Assembly (NCBI GenBank): GCA_032690845.1
Contig: CM064430.1
Span: forward strand, 53,045,882 to 53,109,881
Reading direction: 5' to 3'
DNA length: 64,000 nucleotides
DNA from: Eleusine coracana subsp. coracana
Lineage: Eukaryota; Streptophyta; Magnoliopsida; Poales; Poaceae
Shown: positions 54,480 to 64,000 of the stretch, one piece after another
How positions within the stretch are numbered: position 1 is the stretch's first letter
Layout of the letters: every line of letters starts with the position of its first letter
The notes under the pieces: model-generated
The model's database searches: none
Told to the model about the DNA's origin: nothing
The model's input: the letters and a program-made list of their open reading frames with translations, nothing else
Program-made: the position numbers and the translations under genes

Positions 54480-56837
54480 CACACAGGTGGAGCTTGCTTT
54501 CTGTCATTCTGCGTTTGGATGGCAATTGATTGCTTCTTCTATAGGTCATGGTAAGTGTTCCCCTGCCAGACTCTGCAAATGATTATAATCTGAAACTGAT
54601 AGCAAAACATATATTGTTAATTATGTCCTGGAGAATAAGTTTCGATCTTATGCTCTGCAGTACATGTATTAGAGCCAGCTGCAAGTATCATTTGACTTGA
54701 GGTATAATAAATCATGATGGAAGATCTAATTTTGTCACAGCCAAGGAAGAATATATTTCCTTGTAGCCGAGAGGTTAGTACCATTACCAGCAGCATAGTG
54801 ATTCTTGCTGATTGCAATTGCAACAGAAGAGAAAGCAAGTTTGTATATAAATATTTGACGTTTGTTTCCTTAATTAAACAATGTTTTTATAACTGAGTTT
54901 GAACAATTTGTACATATATGAGATTTCTTGGGGGCATAGAACATCCCACTTGAAACATCTCTTTTAGCAATAAAGAGGAGAGAAAATAAAATTGAATAAA
55001 ATTGTTCCCCATTTTTGTACTATAGAAGCATTAACGTGTACTCACAATATTATTACAACCGAGTTTGCACAGTTTATATAATTATGACATTTCATGTTAA
55101 CATCATTGCCCCGCTTGAAATGTCTCTTTCAGGAATATAAAGAGAGGAGAAAAGAAAATTGGATGAAATTGTTCCCTCGAGAATATAGAAGCATCAACAC
55201 GTATTCACACTGTCTAGATTGGCAACCTACCGTAAAGACTTTTGTTACTCTTGGAACTCACGGAAATAGAATTCTGAATGCTTGTGGGGTTAACCTTCCA
55301 ACTGCATCAAGATAAAATGTTTCATTCCATGACTCCATCATATGCACCATCTGTAAAGTAAGATATATGCCAAGCATTTACATGGTCCCAAAGATATCTA
55401 TGTAAATTTCGTGGGACAGATATCCAGCGACGCTGCGACGGGATAACAACTAATGCTGACTTGCAAAATATTCGATTCTGCACGTTTTTGAAACAACATT
55501 GCTCTTCTACAACAGAAATGTTACTTGTGCAGCCTGTACCGGGGGAGGGAATATGAATCATGTGATTTGTACAGATCGGATAGTTTTATTTCTTAATGAT
55601 TGCACGTAGACAATGGTCAAGTAGGACTGTACTTGGACGAAAACAAAACAAGTTAGACTCGGCATCTTGTTCCAGTTCCGAGTTGATGCGACTTCCAGCT
55701 GCTCAAAAATGGGATATTCGCTTTGCATATTTTCTCAATTACCTCTCCGTCGTTCCACTTCTGGTGGACTGCTAATGAGTAGACACTGTCCCTGCCTCAT
55801 GCTTCTGAAAACTTACGTTTGGGCATAAGAACCTGGCAAGTTATTACTTGCGAAGTTGCGATTTGCCAATAAACTGTCTTGCCACGATGAAATTATTCAT
55901 CAGCTCGCGGCTTTACCACCACATCTTTCATCCGCGCTCACTTTCTCTCTCTCTGGTTTGGTGAGCTATATCTTGTCATTCGTGTGAACTGAAAAAGAAC
56001 TGAAAAAACCTTGAACATACGAACAGACAAAAATGATGACTTGATCCTCTGCCGTCCTGCGAAGGCCTTATCCGGATCTCAGTTATTCCACCCAGAACTT
56101 GTTGTCATCTCCATGAAAAATAATTGCACAATTGTATACTTGCTAAAATGAAAGCGAGAGAATCCATCGATAAGTCGTAAACTAGGACAGCATCTCCTCA
56201 ACCTAAGCTGTACCAATACAGCGACGCAGGTCGTAGCGCTCTTAGCTGCTGGCCTCGCGTTGCCGCTCGTTTTTTTCTGCAATGATATGACACAGCGCGG
56301 GAGCGCACAAAGCAACAAGCAACGAACCTATCATCTATGCTGGCCTCTACTCTACCACATGAGCACAAATCTAAGGCGTCAAGAAACTCTAAACAAGTAC
56401 GCGTGCATCTGATGACAAACAATGGATGGATTAGACCCATGTCGTCAGGAACAAACATGGACGAGCCGTGAAGCAGAGAGAGCAGCATTTAAAAGGAACG
56501 AGTAAAGTCATGGCCAAACAAGCCTCTCTCCAGCCTCCAACGAACTCTGTTTTTTCGTGCAAGTAACCGCCGGGCGGCCGGCTTAGGGGTAGCCGGTAAG
56601 CCAACCCAGGCCTCTCCGAGGGAGCAGCTGTGTGTGCCAAGTAGGCTCGAAGCGTGTGGGTTATAAAGAGAGACAAGTGCCGCCGAAGGATCCCAGACAT
56701 TGTTCGAAGCTGAGACGGTGCTCTGCTTCCCTTTCAAGTTTTGCCATTCCGTGGCTCTGGAGCAGCGAAAAGGATAGGTCTAGCAAGGACATTGTTTTTT
56801 AGCTCGGCCTCTTCTTCTCCGGTGGACCTCGGCTTCG
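54480..56837. other. Intergenic with a diverged tandem repeat
   Basis: The left part is the 3' flank of the hydrolase gene. A two-copy tandem repeat lies at 54891-55209. The right part, up to 56837, should hold the promoter of the VPS62-like gene. The short open frames have no recognisable motif. Confidence 0.45.
54891..55209. repeat. About 166-bp tandem duplication, diverged
   Basis: Copy 1 (about 54891-55048) and copy 2 (about 55057-55209) align along their length. Shared landmarks are 'aac.gagtttg.aca.ttt', 'ttgaaa..tctctttcag', 'taaagag.aga.aa..aaa', 'gaa.aaaattgttccc' and 'tatagaagcat.aac'. Divergence is considerable, so the duplication is old. Confidence 0.75.
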
Positions 56838-59467
56838 ATGCGAAGAAGCTGGTCCTGGTTGCCTTGTGCGCCCATGGGGACTGCCGCGCTGCCCATTGAG
56901 ACGCCCTTCGCTCTTCCGGGTGCGCTGCCTTCGTGGCCCGCGTCAGGTACATCGTACATGCATCATGCATGTTCACTAGTTTTTTTTTTCTGACAAATTG
57001 GCTCTTGAATCCTTTGCCACAGTTTGCTGTAGGAAGTTTGTTGTGTGCTTGGCTTTTTTTTTTTTTTTTGCAATTTGCAATTTGCGTGCAAGCATGTAGT
57101 TCTGGGACCATAACAAGTCGAGCAAAAATCTACGGCCTTTAGCTTTCGAGCTATAGTACAGACCCTGTAGAAACATAGACGAAAAAATAACACGTGTTCT
57201 ATGTCATCTTCATGATTTAATTAAGTAGCGAGGTACCTCATAAATTTAGACACATGTGCATGAAAGATCCTAACTTTGACATGTTTTCTAAATTTTAGTT
57301 GATTGAAAGTTTTCAATCAATGATTTGTTCCTTTAAGTTTTGATTTATTTTAGGATTATTTGTATAATAATTATAAATCATTAGATCTAGATTTAATGGT
57401 TTAAAGAGGTGACTGAAAGTTATCCCAAACTTTTAGTCAGCTGAAAATTAGTAAGTCCCTAATTTTGATCCTTTGCTCTGACACTAAGAAATGCTCTGAG
57501 CTCCTCAGAACTTGATAAGCACAGATCCTGAAGTGTATAATCAAACGAGGAACAAGGATAAGCTCAAACCAGCGTAATCTTGGACCTCTATCAAATAAAA
57601 GTTACTTGAAAGTTTTGCACGTTTTCTTGCTTGCCTTCATACAATCATACTGAGTAGAAATGTAAATAAGTTTTGCCCATTTTAACAGTATTGCAATTGC
57701 AAAATATCCAATCTTTTTTTTTTTAAAAAAAAAGCAGTTGCAAACTGCAAGTTCATTTTCTGGATAACAACATACTGAACGTCACACTGATTTAAAACAT
57801 CATTAGCTTGAAACATTGTTGTCTGACCTCACCGGTAGTGGTAATAACCGCTATATATTTCAGTTTCAGACGGAGGATTCGCTACGGGCACTATCGACCT
57901 CGGCGGCCTGGAGGTGCGCCAGGTCACGACATTCACCAAGGTCTGGTCCACCACACACGGCGGCGAGGACGGCCTGGGCGCCACCTTCTTCAAACCCGCT
58001 CCCGTCCCCGCGGGCTTCTCCGTGCTGGGCCACTACGCGCAGCCCAACAACCGCCCGCTCTTCGGCCGCGTCCTCGTCGCCCGCGACGCCTCTTCCGGCA
58101 CCACCACCGCCGGAGCATCAGCCGCAATCCTCGCCCCGCCGCTCGACTTCACCCTCGTCTGGTCCAGCCCCGACGGCGCCGCCGCCTCCTTCTGGCTCCC
58201 CGTCGCGCCCGACGGCTACAAGCCCGTGGGCGCGCTCGTCACGGCCACCAAGGAGAAGCCGGCGCTCGAGGAGGCCCGCTGCGTCCGCGCCGACTTCACC
58301 GAGGATAGCGAGGCCGAGGAGGCCGTGTGGAGCAGCGGCGACAATAAGGACGGCGGGTTCAGCGCCGTGACGCTTCGGCCGGCGGCGCGCGGCATCGACG
58401 CGCGCGGCGTGCACGCCGGCACGTTCCTCGCGCAGAGCAACGGGTCATCAGCGAGCACGGCGTCGGTGGCGTGTCTCAAGAACACCGCCACCAGCGGGAG
58501 CTACGCGTCGTCCGCCATGCCCGACCTGGCGCAGCTGAACGCCATTCTCTCAGCCTACGCGCCGCAGGTGTTCTTCCACCCGGACGAGTCCTACTTCCCG
58601 TCCTCCGTGCCCTGGTTCTTCGACAACGGCGCGCTGCTGTACGACAAGGACCACCCGACGAACCCGACCCCGGTTGCCCGCGACGGGTCGAACCTCCCGC
58701 AGGGCGGCGGCAACGACGGCGCGTACTGGCTGGACCTTCCCGCCGCCGACAAGGAGCAAAGAGAGAGGGTGAAGCGTGGGGACGTCGCGGGCGCGAAAGC
58801 GTACGCGCAGGCGAAGCCGATGATGGGCGGGACGGCGACGGACCTCGTGCTGTGGCTCTTCTACCCGTTCAACGGGCCGGCGCGGGCCAAGGTGGGCCCG
58901 CTGACGGTCGCGCTGGGCCGGATCGGCGAGCACGTCGGGGACTGGGAGCATGTCACGCTCCGGGTGAGCAACTTCGACGGCGGGCTCGTGAGGGCCTACT
59001 TCTCGCAGCACAGCGCGGGGGAGTGGGTGGACGCGTCGCGGCTGGAATATATGGACGGGAACGGGAACAGTAGTAGCAGGCCCGTGGTGTACGCGTCAAG
59101 GCACGGCCACGCGTTCTACCCGCGCGCCGGGACGGTTCTGCAGGGGGACGCGAGGCTCGGCGTCGGGATCAGGAATGATTGCGCCAGGGGAAGTGTGATG
59201 GACGCCGCCGCCGGGCGGTGCGAGGTGGTGTCGGCGGAGTACCTCGGGTCCGGTGTCGTGGTGGAGCCGGCGTGGCTCGGGTTTGATCGGGAGTGGGGGC
59301 CGAGGGAGGAGTACGACCTCGGGCGCGAGATCAACCGTGTGGCGCGGTTCTTGCCCCGGTCGGCGAGGGAGCGGCTGGCGAAGCTGGTGAACAAGGTGCT
59401 CGTCGGGGAAGGGCCGACGGGGCCCAAGATGCACGGCAACTGGAGGAACGACGAGAAGGAGGCCTGA
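56838..59467 (+). CDS. VPS62-like (DUF946) protein
   Basis: Two exons. Exon 2 (57870-59467) encodes the whole conserved DUF946 body: GGFATGTIDLGGLEV, VWSTTHGGEDGLGATFFKP, VLGHYAQPNNRPLFG, then YAPQVFFHPDESYFPSSV, GDWEHVTLRVSNFDGG, YFSQHSAGEW and YASRHGHAFYPRAG. Exon 1 ends ...PFALPGALPSWPAS, the peptide expected just before this, with donor CAG|gtacat at 56946. Start ATGs at 56838 and 56874 are in frame. Joined from 56838 it gives 568 aa. Two acceptors 6 nt apart (57863 and 57869) both keep frame. Members resemble yeast Vps62, linked to vacuolar sorting, but the plant function is unknown. No other gene is nearby on this strand except the F-box gene 270 bp downstream. Confidence 0.88.
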
Positions 59468-59479
59468 CGAGTCTCTCGG

Positions 59480-59561
59480 CTTTGCATATGCATGTGGGCC
59501 TAGCTACACGCTGAAACTATGATTCATCATTAGGTGGACTTTGCATATGCATGTGGGCCTA
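59480..59561. repeat. 23-bp direct repeat after the VPS62-like stop
   Basis: 'tttgcatatgcatgtgggcc' (within a 23-base match) occurs at 59480-59502 and again at 59539-59561, inside the probable 3' UTR. It contains the palindrome TGCATATGCA. Confidence 0.9.
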
Positions 59562-59738
59562 CCGTACGGGGATTTGAGGATAGAGAAGATAGCCTGTTTG
59601 TTTGGCACCGTACGGGAGATGATTGTGTTTTGAAGAAGAGTATAGAACTAATAAAAAAAAATTAAAACTGGAAATTAGGTCCATAATGGCATAATCCAGT
59701 ATCCGCGTGCGCGCGTACCTGTTGTTAGTCTGATTGTG

Positions 59739-60992
59739 ATGGCCGAGAAGACGACGAACCCTGCCGCTGCTTGGGGCACCAAGGCTGCGCGCGCCGCCGC
59801 GCTCTGTGCCACGCCGGCCCAGCAGTGGAGGGACTGGGCGAACCTCACCGACGGGCCGGCAGTGCTGATCGCGGAGCGTGTCCTGGCCAACGACGTCGCG
59901 AACTACATACGCTTCCGCTCCGTGTGCCGCCCATGGCGCCGGTGCTCCGACGACCCGCGCCGCCACAGCGCGCTGGACAGCCGCTTCCACCCCCGGCAGT
60001 GGCTCATCATGCTCGGGGACAAGGATAATGAGGAGGAGAAGAAGACAAAGACACCTCGCCGCCGGTGCTTCATGAACACCACCACGGGGCAGTGCGTATC
60101 GATGGACCTCCCGGAGCTCCATCATCACAGCCACCGCCGCGCGTTCGGGCCCACCGCGGAGGGCCTCCTCGTCCTCATCGACGAGCGCAGCCTCGTCGTG
60201 CGCGTGCTCAACCCCTTCACGCGCCGGCTCACGCAGCTCCCGTCCGTGGCCTCGCTGCTGGGCTGTACCGAGAGGCCCAGGCACCCGTACACTGCCGTTT
60301 CGGTGGTCGGCGCCGGCCTCGCGGGAGACCGCGCGTTCGCGCTCGCCTTCGGCGGCGGCACGCTGGCCGTCGCCCGGCCCGGCAGCGCGGGGTGGACGCC
60401 GGTGGGCGCCCTCCGCTCCTGGTCCGTGTCGTCGTCGCTGTCGTTCGCGGGCAGGTTCTACTGCGTCGTGGACGGCGCCGTCATGGTGCTGAGAAGCGTC
60501 GCAAACAACCAGACGCCGCCGCGGATGGAGGTGGTCGCCGCGCTCGCCCGGCCGTGTAGCGCGACAACGGTGCACCTCGTCGAGAACGGCGGGGAGATGG
60601 TGCTTGTGCACCGTTACATAGCGAGCCCCGCTTCACACACGCACGGCCCCGAGAGGACGTGCGACGTGTTCCGGGTGGACGTGGACGCGGAGAAGATGGT
60701 CCCTGTCCGCAGCCTCGACGGGCGCGCCGTGTTCATCGGCGAGCGCCGGGACCTGTCGGTGTCCCCTACGGTGTTCCCCTCCATCATCGCCGACGCCGTC
60801 TACCCGAGCTTTGAGTTTCGTGAGAAGATGCGTGCTGCGGACAGGACGGAGGCTTATCGTCTCGCGGATGGAACCGTCGAATCGTCGTCGGCCTACGGTC
60901 ATCACGACGTTTCGAGCGGCTTCAAAGTCGCACGACCGTATACCATCACCGACTTCCTATCCTTGCACATACGTGGCTATAAAACTAGTTAG
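59739..60992 (+). CDS. F-box/DUF295 (KIB-like) protein
   Basis: A single exon of 417 aa from the ATG at 59739. A divergent F-box at about residues 30-70 (WANLTDGPAVLIAERVLA, FRSVCRPWRRC) is followed by a DUF295 beta-propeller-like region: RFHPRQWLIML, LLVLIDERSLVVRVLNPFTR, ALRSWSVSSSLSFAGRFYCV, and the family hallmark RSLDGRAVFIGERRDLSV about 80 residues before the end. Proteins of this grass-expanded family are thought to be substrate receptors of SCF ubiquitin ligases. The target here is unknown. The start follows 'gattgtg' and no better upstream Met is in frame. No breaks were seen. Confidence 0.9.
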   Translation: MAEKTTNPAAAWGTKAARAAALCATPAQQWRDWANLTDGPAVLIAERVLANDVANYIRFRSVCRPWRRCSDDPRRHSALDSRFHPRQWLIMLGDKDNEEEKKTKTPRRRCFMNTTTGQCVSMDLPELHHHSHRRAFGPTAEGLLVLIDERSLVVRVLNPFTRRLTQLPSVASLLGCTERPRHPYTAVSVVGAGLAGDRAFALAFGGGTLAVARPGSAGWTPVGALRSWSVSSSLSFAGRFYCVVDGAVMVLRSVANNQTPPRMEVVAALARPCSATTVHLVENGGEMVLVHRYIASPASHTHGPERTCDVFRVDVDAEKMVPVRSLDGRAVFIGERRDLSVSPTVFPSIIADAVYPSFEFREKMRAADRTEAYRLADGTVESSSAYGHHDVSSGFKVARPYTITDFLSLHIRGYKTS

Positions 60993-63900
60993 GTCGTTGC
61001 AAATTGGTCATATAACTTCAAAAGAGCTCACACATGTTAGAAAACTTGTCATAGTGAACATTGTAGCACAAACTAACACAAAAGACGACGCTGATATAAC
61101 ACAAAAGACTATCCAGGTGTGCCATCATTCATGGTCCGCTCATACATGATCTGACTCATTTTACTTTTGAAAGAACATGTAATCGCTCATCCTGTCATAC
61201 AATACATGCATATGACTTTTACTCCCAAAATGTTTACTCTACAAACTTTTGCACTTTTTTTTTATTAAAACAGGAGGAGCAAAGCTCCTACTGGTTATGT
61301 ATTAAAAGTAGACAAATAAAGAAGAACATGTTCATGGTACATAAAAGTAGAAAAATAAAAAGGTAAACATCAGGGGAGATTGTGGAGTCATTCTTTAATT
61401 TGTGGAAGGTACTTATTTTTTGCTCTATGGATAACCATGGTAAAATCTTGCTTGAAATGATCATTGCAGCTCTGTACTGAGGGATCTTGTCCATTAAACA
61501 ATTAAGCATTTCTCTGTTTCCATATGCATCAGGACATTGTGATTATAATTTTCATGTAGAAAGAGAACTTTTGCTCTTATTTAACATTCCAATGTAGAAC
61601 AATGAAAGATTTATGTTGTTCTGATGTGGCTGCTTAACCGAGTAGGGAGAGGTTATAAAATGGCACCCGAAGTTTATGACTAATCTGCACACGTCTTACA
61701 AGTTCTTCTATCTACGATGTAATTTACTTTATTTTTTTTAGAAGAGCTTTGTATATTCTTGTTCTATGGCTTTGTTCGGAGCAGATTCTGAACAACTTTA
61801 ATTGGATTTAAGCGGCAACGAACGCCAAACAAGTCAATTTTCCATCAGATTCCAGCAAGCACAATTTTTCTCGATGCATTGTTTACACTTCAACGCAGAA
61901 TCAACCATCTCACCCACTTTTGTGAAACACGCCAGCTCCCTTCATTCGCGAGTCACTGACGCCTACATAAGCAACTCCAATGTGGTTGATGGTGCTCCCC
62001 GGAGGCTTCTCGTTTCTCGCAGCTCACCCCCTGCCCCCCCCCCCCCCCCCTCCATTCTCGCAGCTTAGCCTCTCATCCCCTTTCTCTCTCATTTGTCGTG
62101 GAAAAGGCATTGGCAAATCAAAGTTTTGTATACGGATCTAGGAAGGAAGAGATTTTGTTGATTTGAGAGGATCTATTTGTTGTTATTTGAACGGATTTGC
62201 ATCCCCCTTTCTCCCTCATTAATTGCTTTGCTGGTGTCCATAATTCCATATTCGATAGCAAATCAGAAGATTTTTTTGTTAATTGCTTTAGTGGTGTTAA
62301 TATTTGATTTTTTTTTTTGGGTGTCGATAGCACTCATTTTGTTAGTTGCACCTTATTGGCTAGATTTTATCCTCAATATTTGTTTGCTAGAACAAATATT
62401 TGGGTAGATATTACTGTTGGGACTTCCAATTTCTTTCAGATTGCATCTTACTAATCTATGTAAATGAGCTAAGCTTTTTATGTATAAATACAAAAATTCA
62501 ATACCAAAAGATAAGAAAATTATGAAAAATAGTTGCATCCGTGTATATTCAGTTTAGTTAGTAACAGAAAAGTCACAAAAAGCTCATGAAATATTTAGTC
62601 ATTACAAAATCAACATAGATAACCTACAACAAAATGATCGGGATGCCAAACGGTCAGCTTCTATTGTAATCAGATTCTCTACACAACCGCTTTCTACAGA
62701 ATCAAGCTTCCTACAAAAGCTCTCCCAAAATATGCTTTCTTAAACGGACCTATATGAGTCTATGAGATTCTATCTAAGAAAGAATTACATGATTAAAGTG
62801 TTGATAAAACAATAAATTTACATTAATTTCAATATACTATCCATGATTTTATATGTACTTTAATCAATTTAATTTCATAATTAAAAATATATATTGTGTT
62901 AGGTCTATTGCATTAACTCCCTTCCTCCTTCCCATTAAAAAGACGAAAAAGTTAAGAAGACTACAATAATTTAGAAACTATTTTAATACAAATTTGGATC
63001 TCAACACACTTTTAACACACCATCTAATCCATCATGTTCACTTTAATGTAACATCAAATTGCTTGAACAAATAAAGAGGTAGTAATGTACCAAAGGTGGT
63101 GATGAGAAAATAATGAAATACAAGTTGACATCCTCATACAATATTGTTGTTATTGTTATAGGATTGATCTTTGTGGTATACAAGACTTCGTCCTTGGCAT
63201 TAAAGACATGGACGTTCGTAGCATACAAGGACTCACTTGAGGTGTCTACCAAAAATTAGAACTATATGTATGAATATTCTAATATTCAAAAATTATTTAA
63301 TAATATATGTCATTGTAGTGCATGATATTTTTTAATAAACTATTGACCTAACTAAGATATAATCTATAATATTGACTATGTTATCGTCAAGGGAGAACTT
63401 GAGATCTGTAAGGGTTTAAAACCAAAAGTAGTTGATGTACTATCCAGAGCACAAAATAGTTGGTCCTATATATCATATGAGTATCTCTAACACTTGCATA
63501 GCCTATGTTACTTAGGGCAGTAATCAAAGTTGTATATAAAATGCCAATATCGTTTTCATTCTAGAAGATCTTAAAGTAAACATTTTTGAAAATATCAGAT
63601 AATTTTATACACATTATATTTATAGAATGAGAGCATTTTGAAAAAGAAATATAGTATCATTGATACATTTTAAAAGTTTAACTGGTGACATCAGAATTTT
63701 TTGTAAGATAATAATTTGAAAAAGAAAAGAAAGATTGCACTTGTAGGTGCACAATATGTGTATAACTCTTGCGAGAAAGATTACATTTATGTGTTCATTT
63801 TTTCTTGCCATGAGTTTGCACCATACGTACGTCGGTCTGTCTCCCTCCATCTTGGAATTTTTGAAGAGAACGCTGACTACAACGAAGGACACGGCGGAGT

Positions 63901-64000
63901 ACAAGCCCCCGTGCATCCTCGTGAGCTGTGTTCCCATTGGTCCATGGACGCGTCCTCCGCCAGTTTGGCTCACTGCCGATCCCGTTCTCCACCGCGGCAC
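60993..64000. other. AT-rich intergenic DNA to the window end
   Basis: No gene recognised. A LINE 3' remnant lies at about 61255-61500. A C-run (about 62034-62050) marks low complexity. Repeated 'ttgttaattgcttt..tggtgt' motifs occur at 62218 and 62277. The last 180 bases become GC-richer, which could be the edge of a feature beyond the window. Confidence 0.4.
61255..61500 (-). mobile_element. LINE 3'-end remnant
   Basis: Nine T's (61255-61263) are followed by 'attaaaacaggaggagcaaa' and 'gctcctactggttatgtatt', a pattern common at the 3' ends of grass LINEs on the minus strand. The left limit is the T-run; the right limit is only approximate. A 73-aa open frame here has no recognised domain. 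Confidence 0.55.

Noticed and set aside
59559..60611. Long minus-strand open frame opposite the F-box gene
   Set aside because: It is antisense to a well-supported DUF295 coding sequence. Arg/Gly/Ala-rich shadow with no domain.

Overview
The window is nuclear DNA of a grass (Poaceae). The coding exons are GC-rich and sit in AT-rich intergenic DNA. Introns are GT-AG. Three transposon types match patterns familiar from grass genomes: Stowaway MITEs with CTCCCTCCG ends, a Sirevirus-type copia element primed by initiator tRNA-Met, and a PIF/Harbinger element with TTA target sites. I cannot name the species.

Layout. From 1.15 to 3.07 kb there is a two-exon beta-hexosaminidase (GH20) on the minus strand. 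From 3 to 9.8 kb I found only intergenic DNA with MITE remnants, tandem duplications and an (AT)33 microsatellite. From 9.8 to about 12.9 kb lies a minus-strand RNase P/MRP subunit gene (POP5), with a hAT MITE in one intron and possible upstream coding exons. From 13 to 48.7 kb lies an array of L-type lectin receptor kinases (LecRKs), all on the minus strand. Four copies are intact (30.8-32.9, 34.6-36.6, 43.65-45.7 and 46.7-48.7 kb), two are pseudogenes (13.0-14.4 and 15.7-17.6 kb), and one is a short lectin-domain relic (38.8-39.7 kb). From 51.1 to 54.5 kb there is an eight-exon plastid-type alpha/beta hydrolase. From 56.8 to 59.5 kb there is a two-exon VPS62/DUF946 protein whose short first exon I located by its conserved peptide. 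From 59.7 to 61.0 kb there is an F-box/DUF295 protein. The last 3 kb is AT-rich with a LINE 3' remnant.

The LecRKs fall into two subtypes. A has an ...FIYNGFKGANL... lectin start and an LFHATxGFSxKQLLG kinase start. B has an ...GFAxAxLxxDG... lectin start and an LFHATDGFKDRNLLGVGGFG kinase start. Read in the transcribed direction the order is A-B, A(relic)-B, A-(no B), A(pseudo)-B(pseudo). This looks like repeated duplication of an A-B pair followed by decay. Known L-type LecRKs are plasma-membrane receptors with an extracellular legume-lectin domain, one transmembrane helix and a cytosolic Ser/Thr kinase, many with roles in immunity. What these copies bind is unknown.

Mobile DNA has broken up the array. 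A 10.6 kb Sirevirus-like copia element (17753-28363) sits 139 bp upstream of one LecRK pseudogene and in the same orientation. A 744 bp TRIM-like element sits inside the LecRK relic with a perfect 5 bp target duplication. A 2.3 kb PIF/Harbinger deletion derivative lies next to it. LINE fragments and MITEs fill much of the rest.

I found no evidence for a wholly new kind of system. The items most worth checking are the A-B array, the lectin-broken but kinase-intact LecRK beneath a retrotransposon LTR, the possible N-terminal extension of POP5, and the structure of the internally deleted PIF/Harbinger element.
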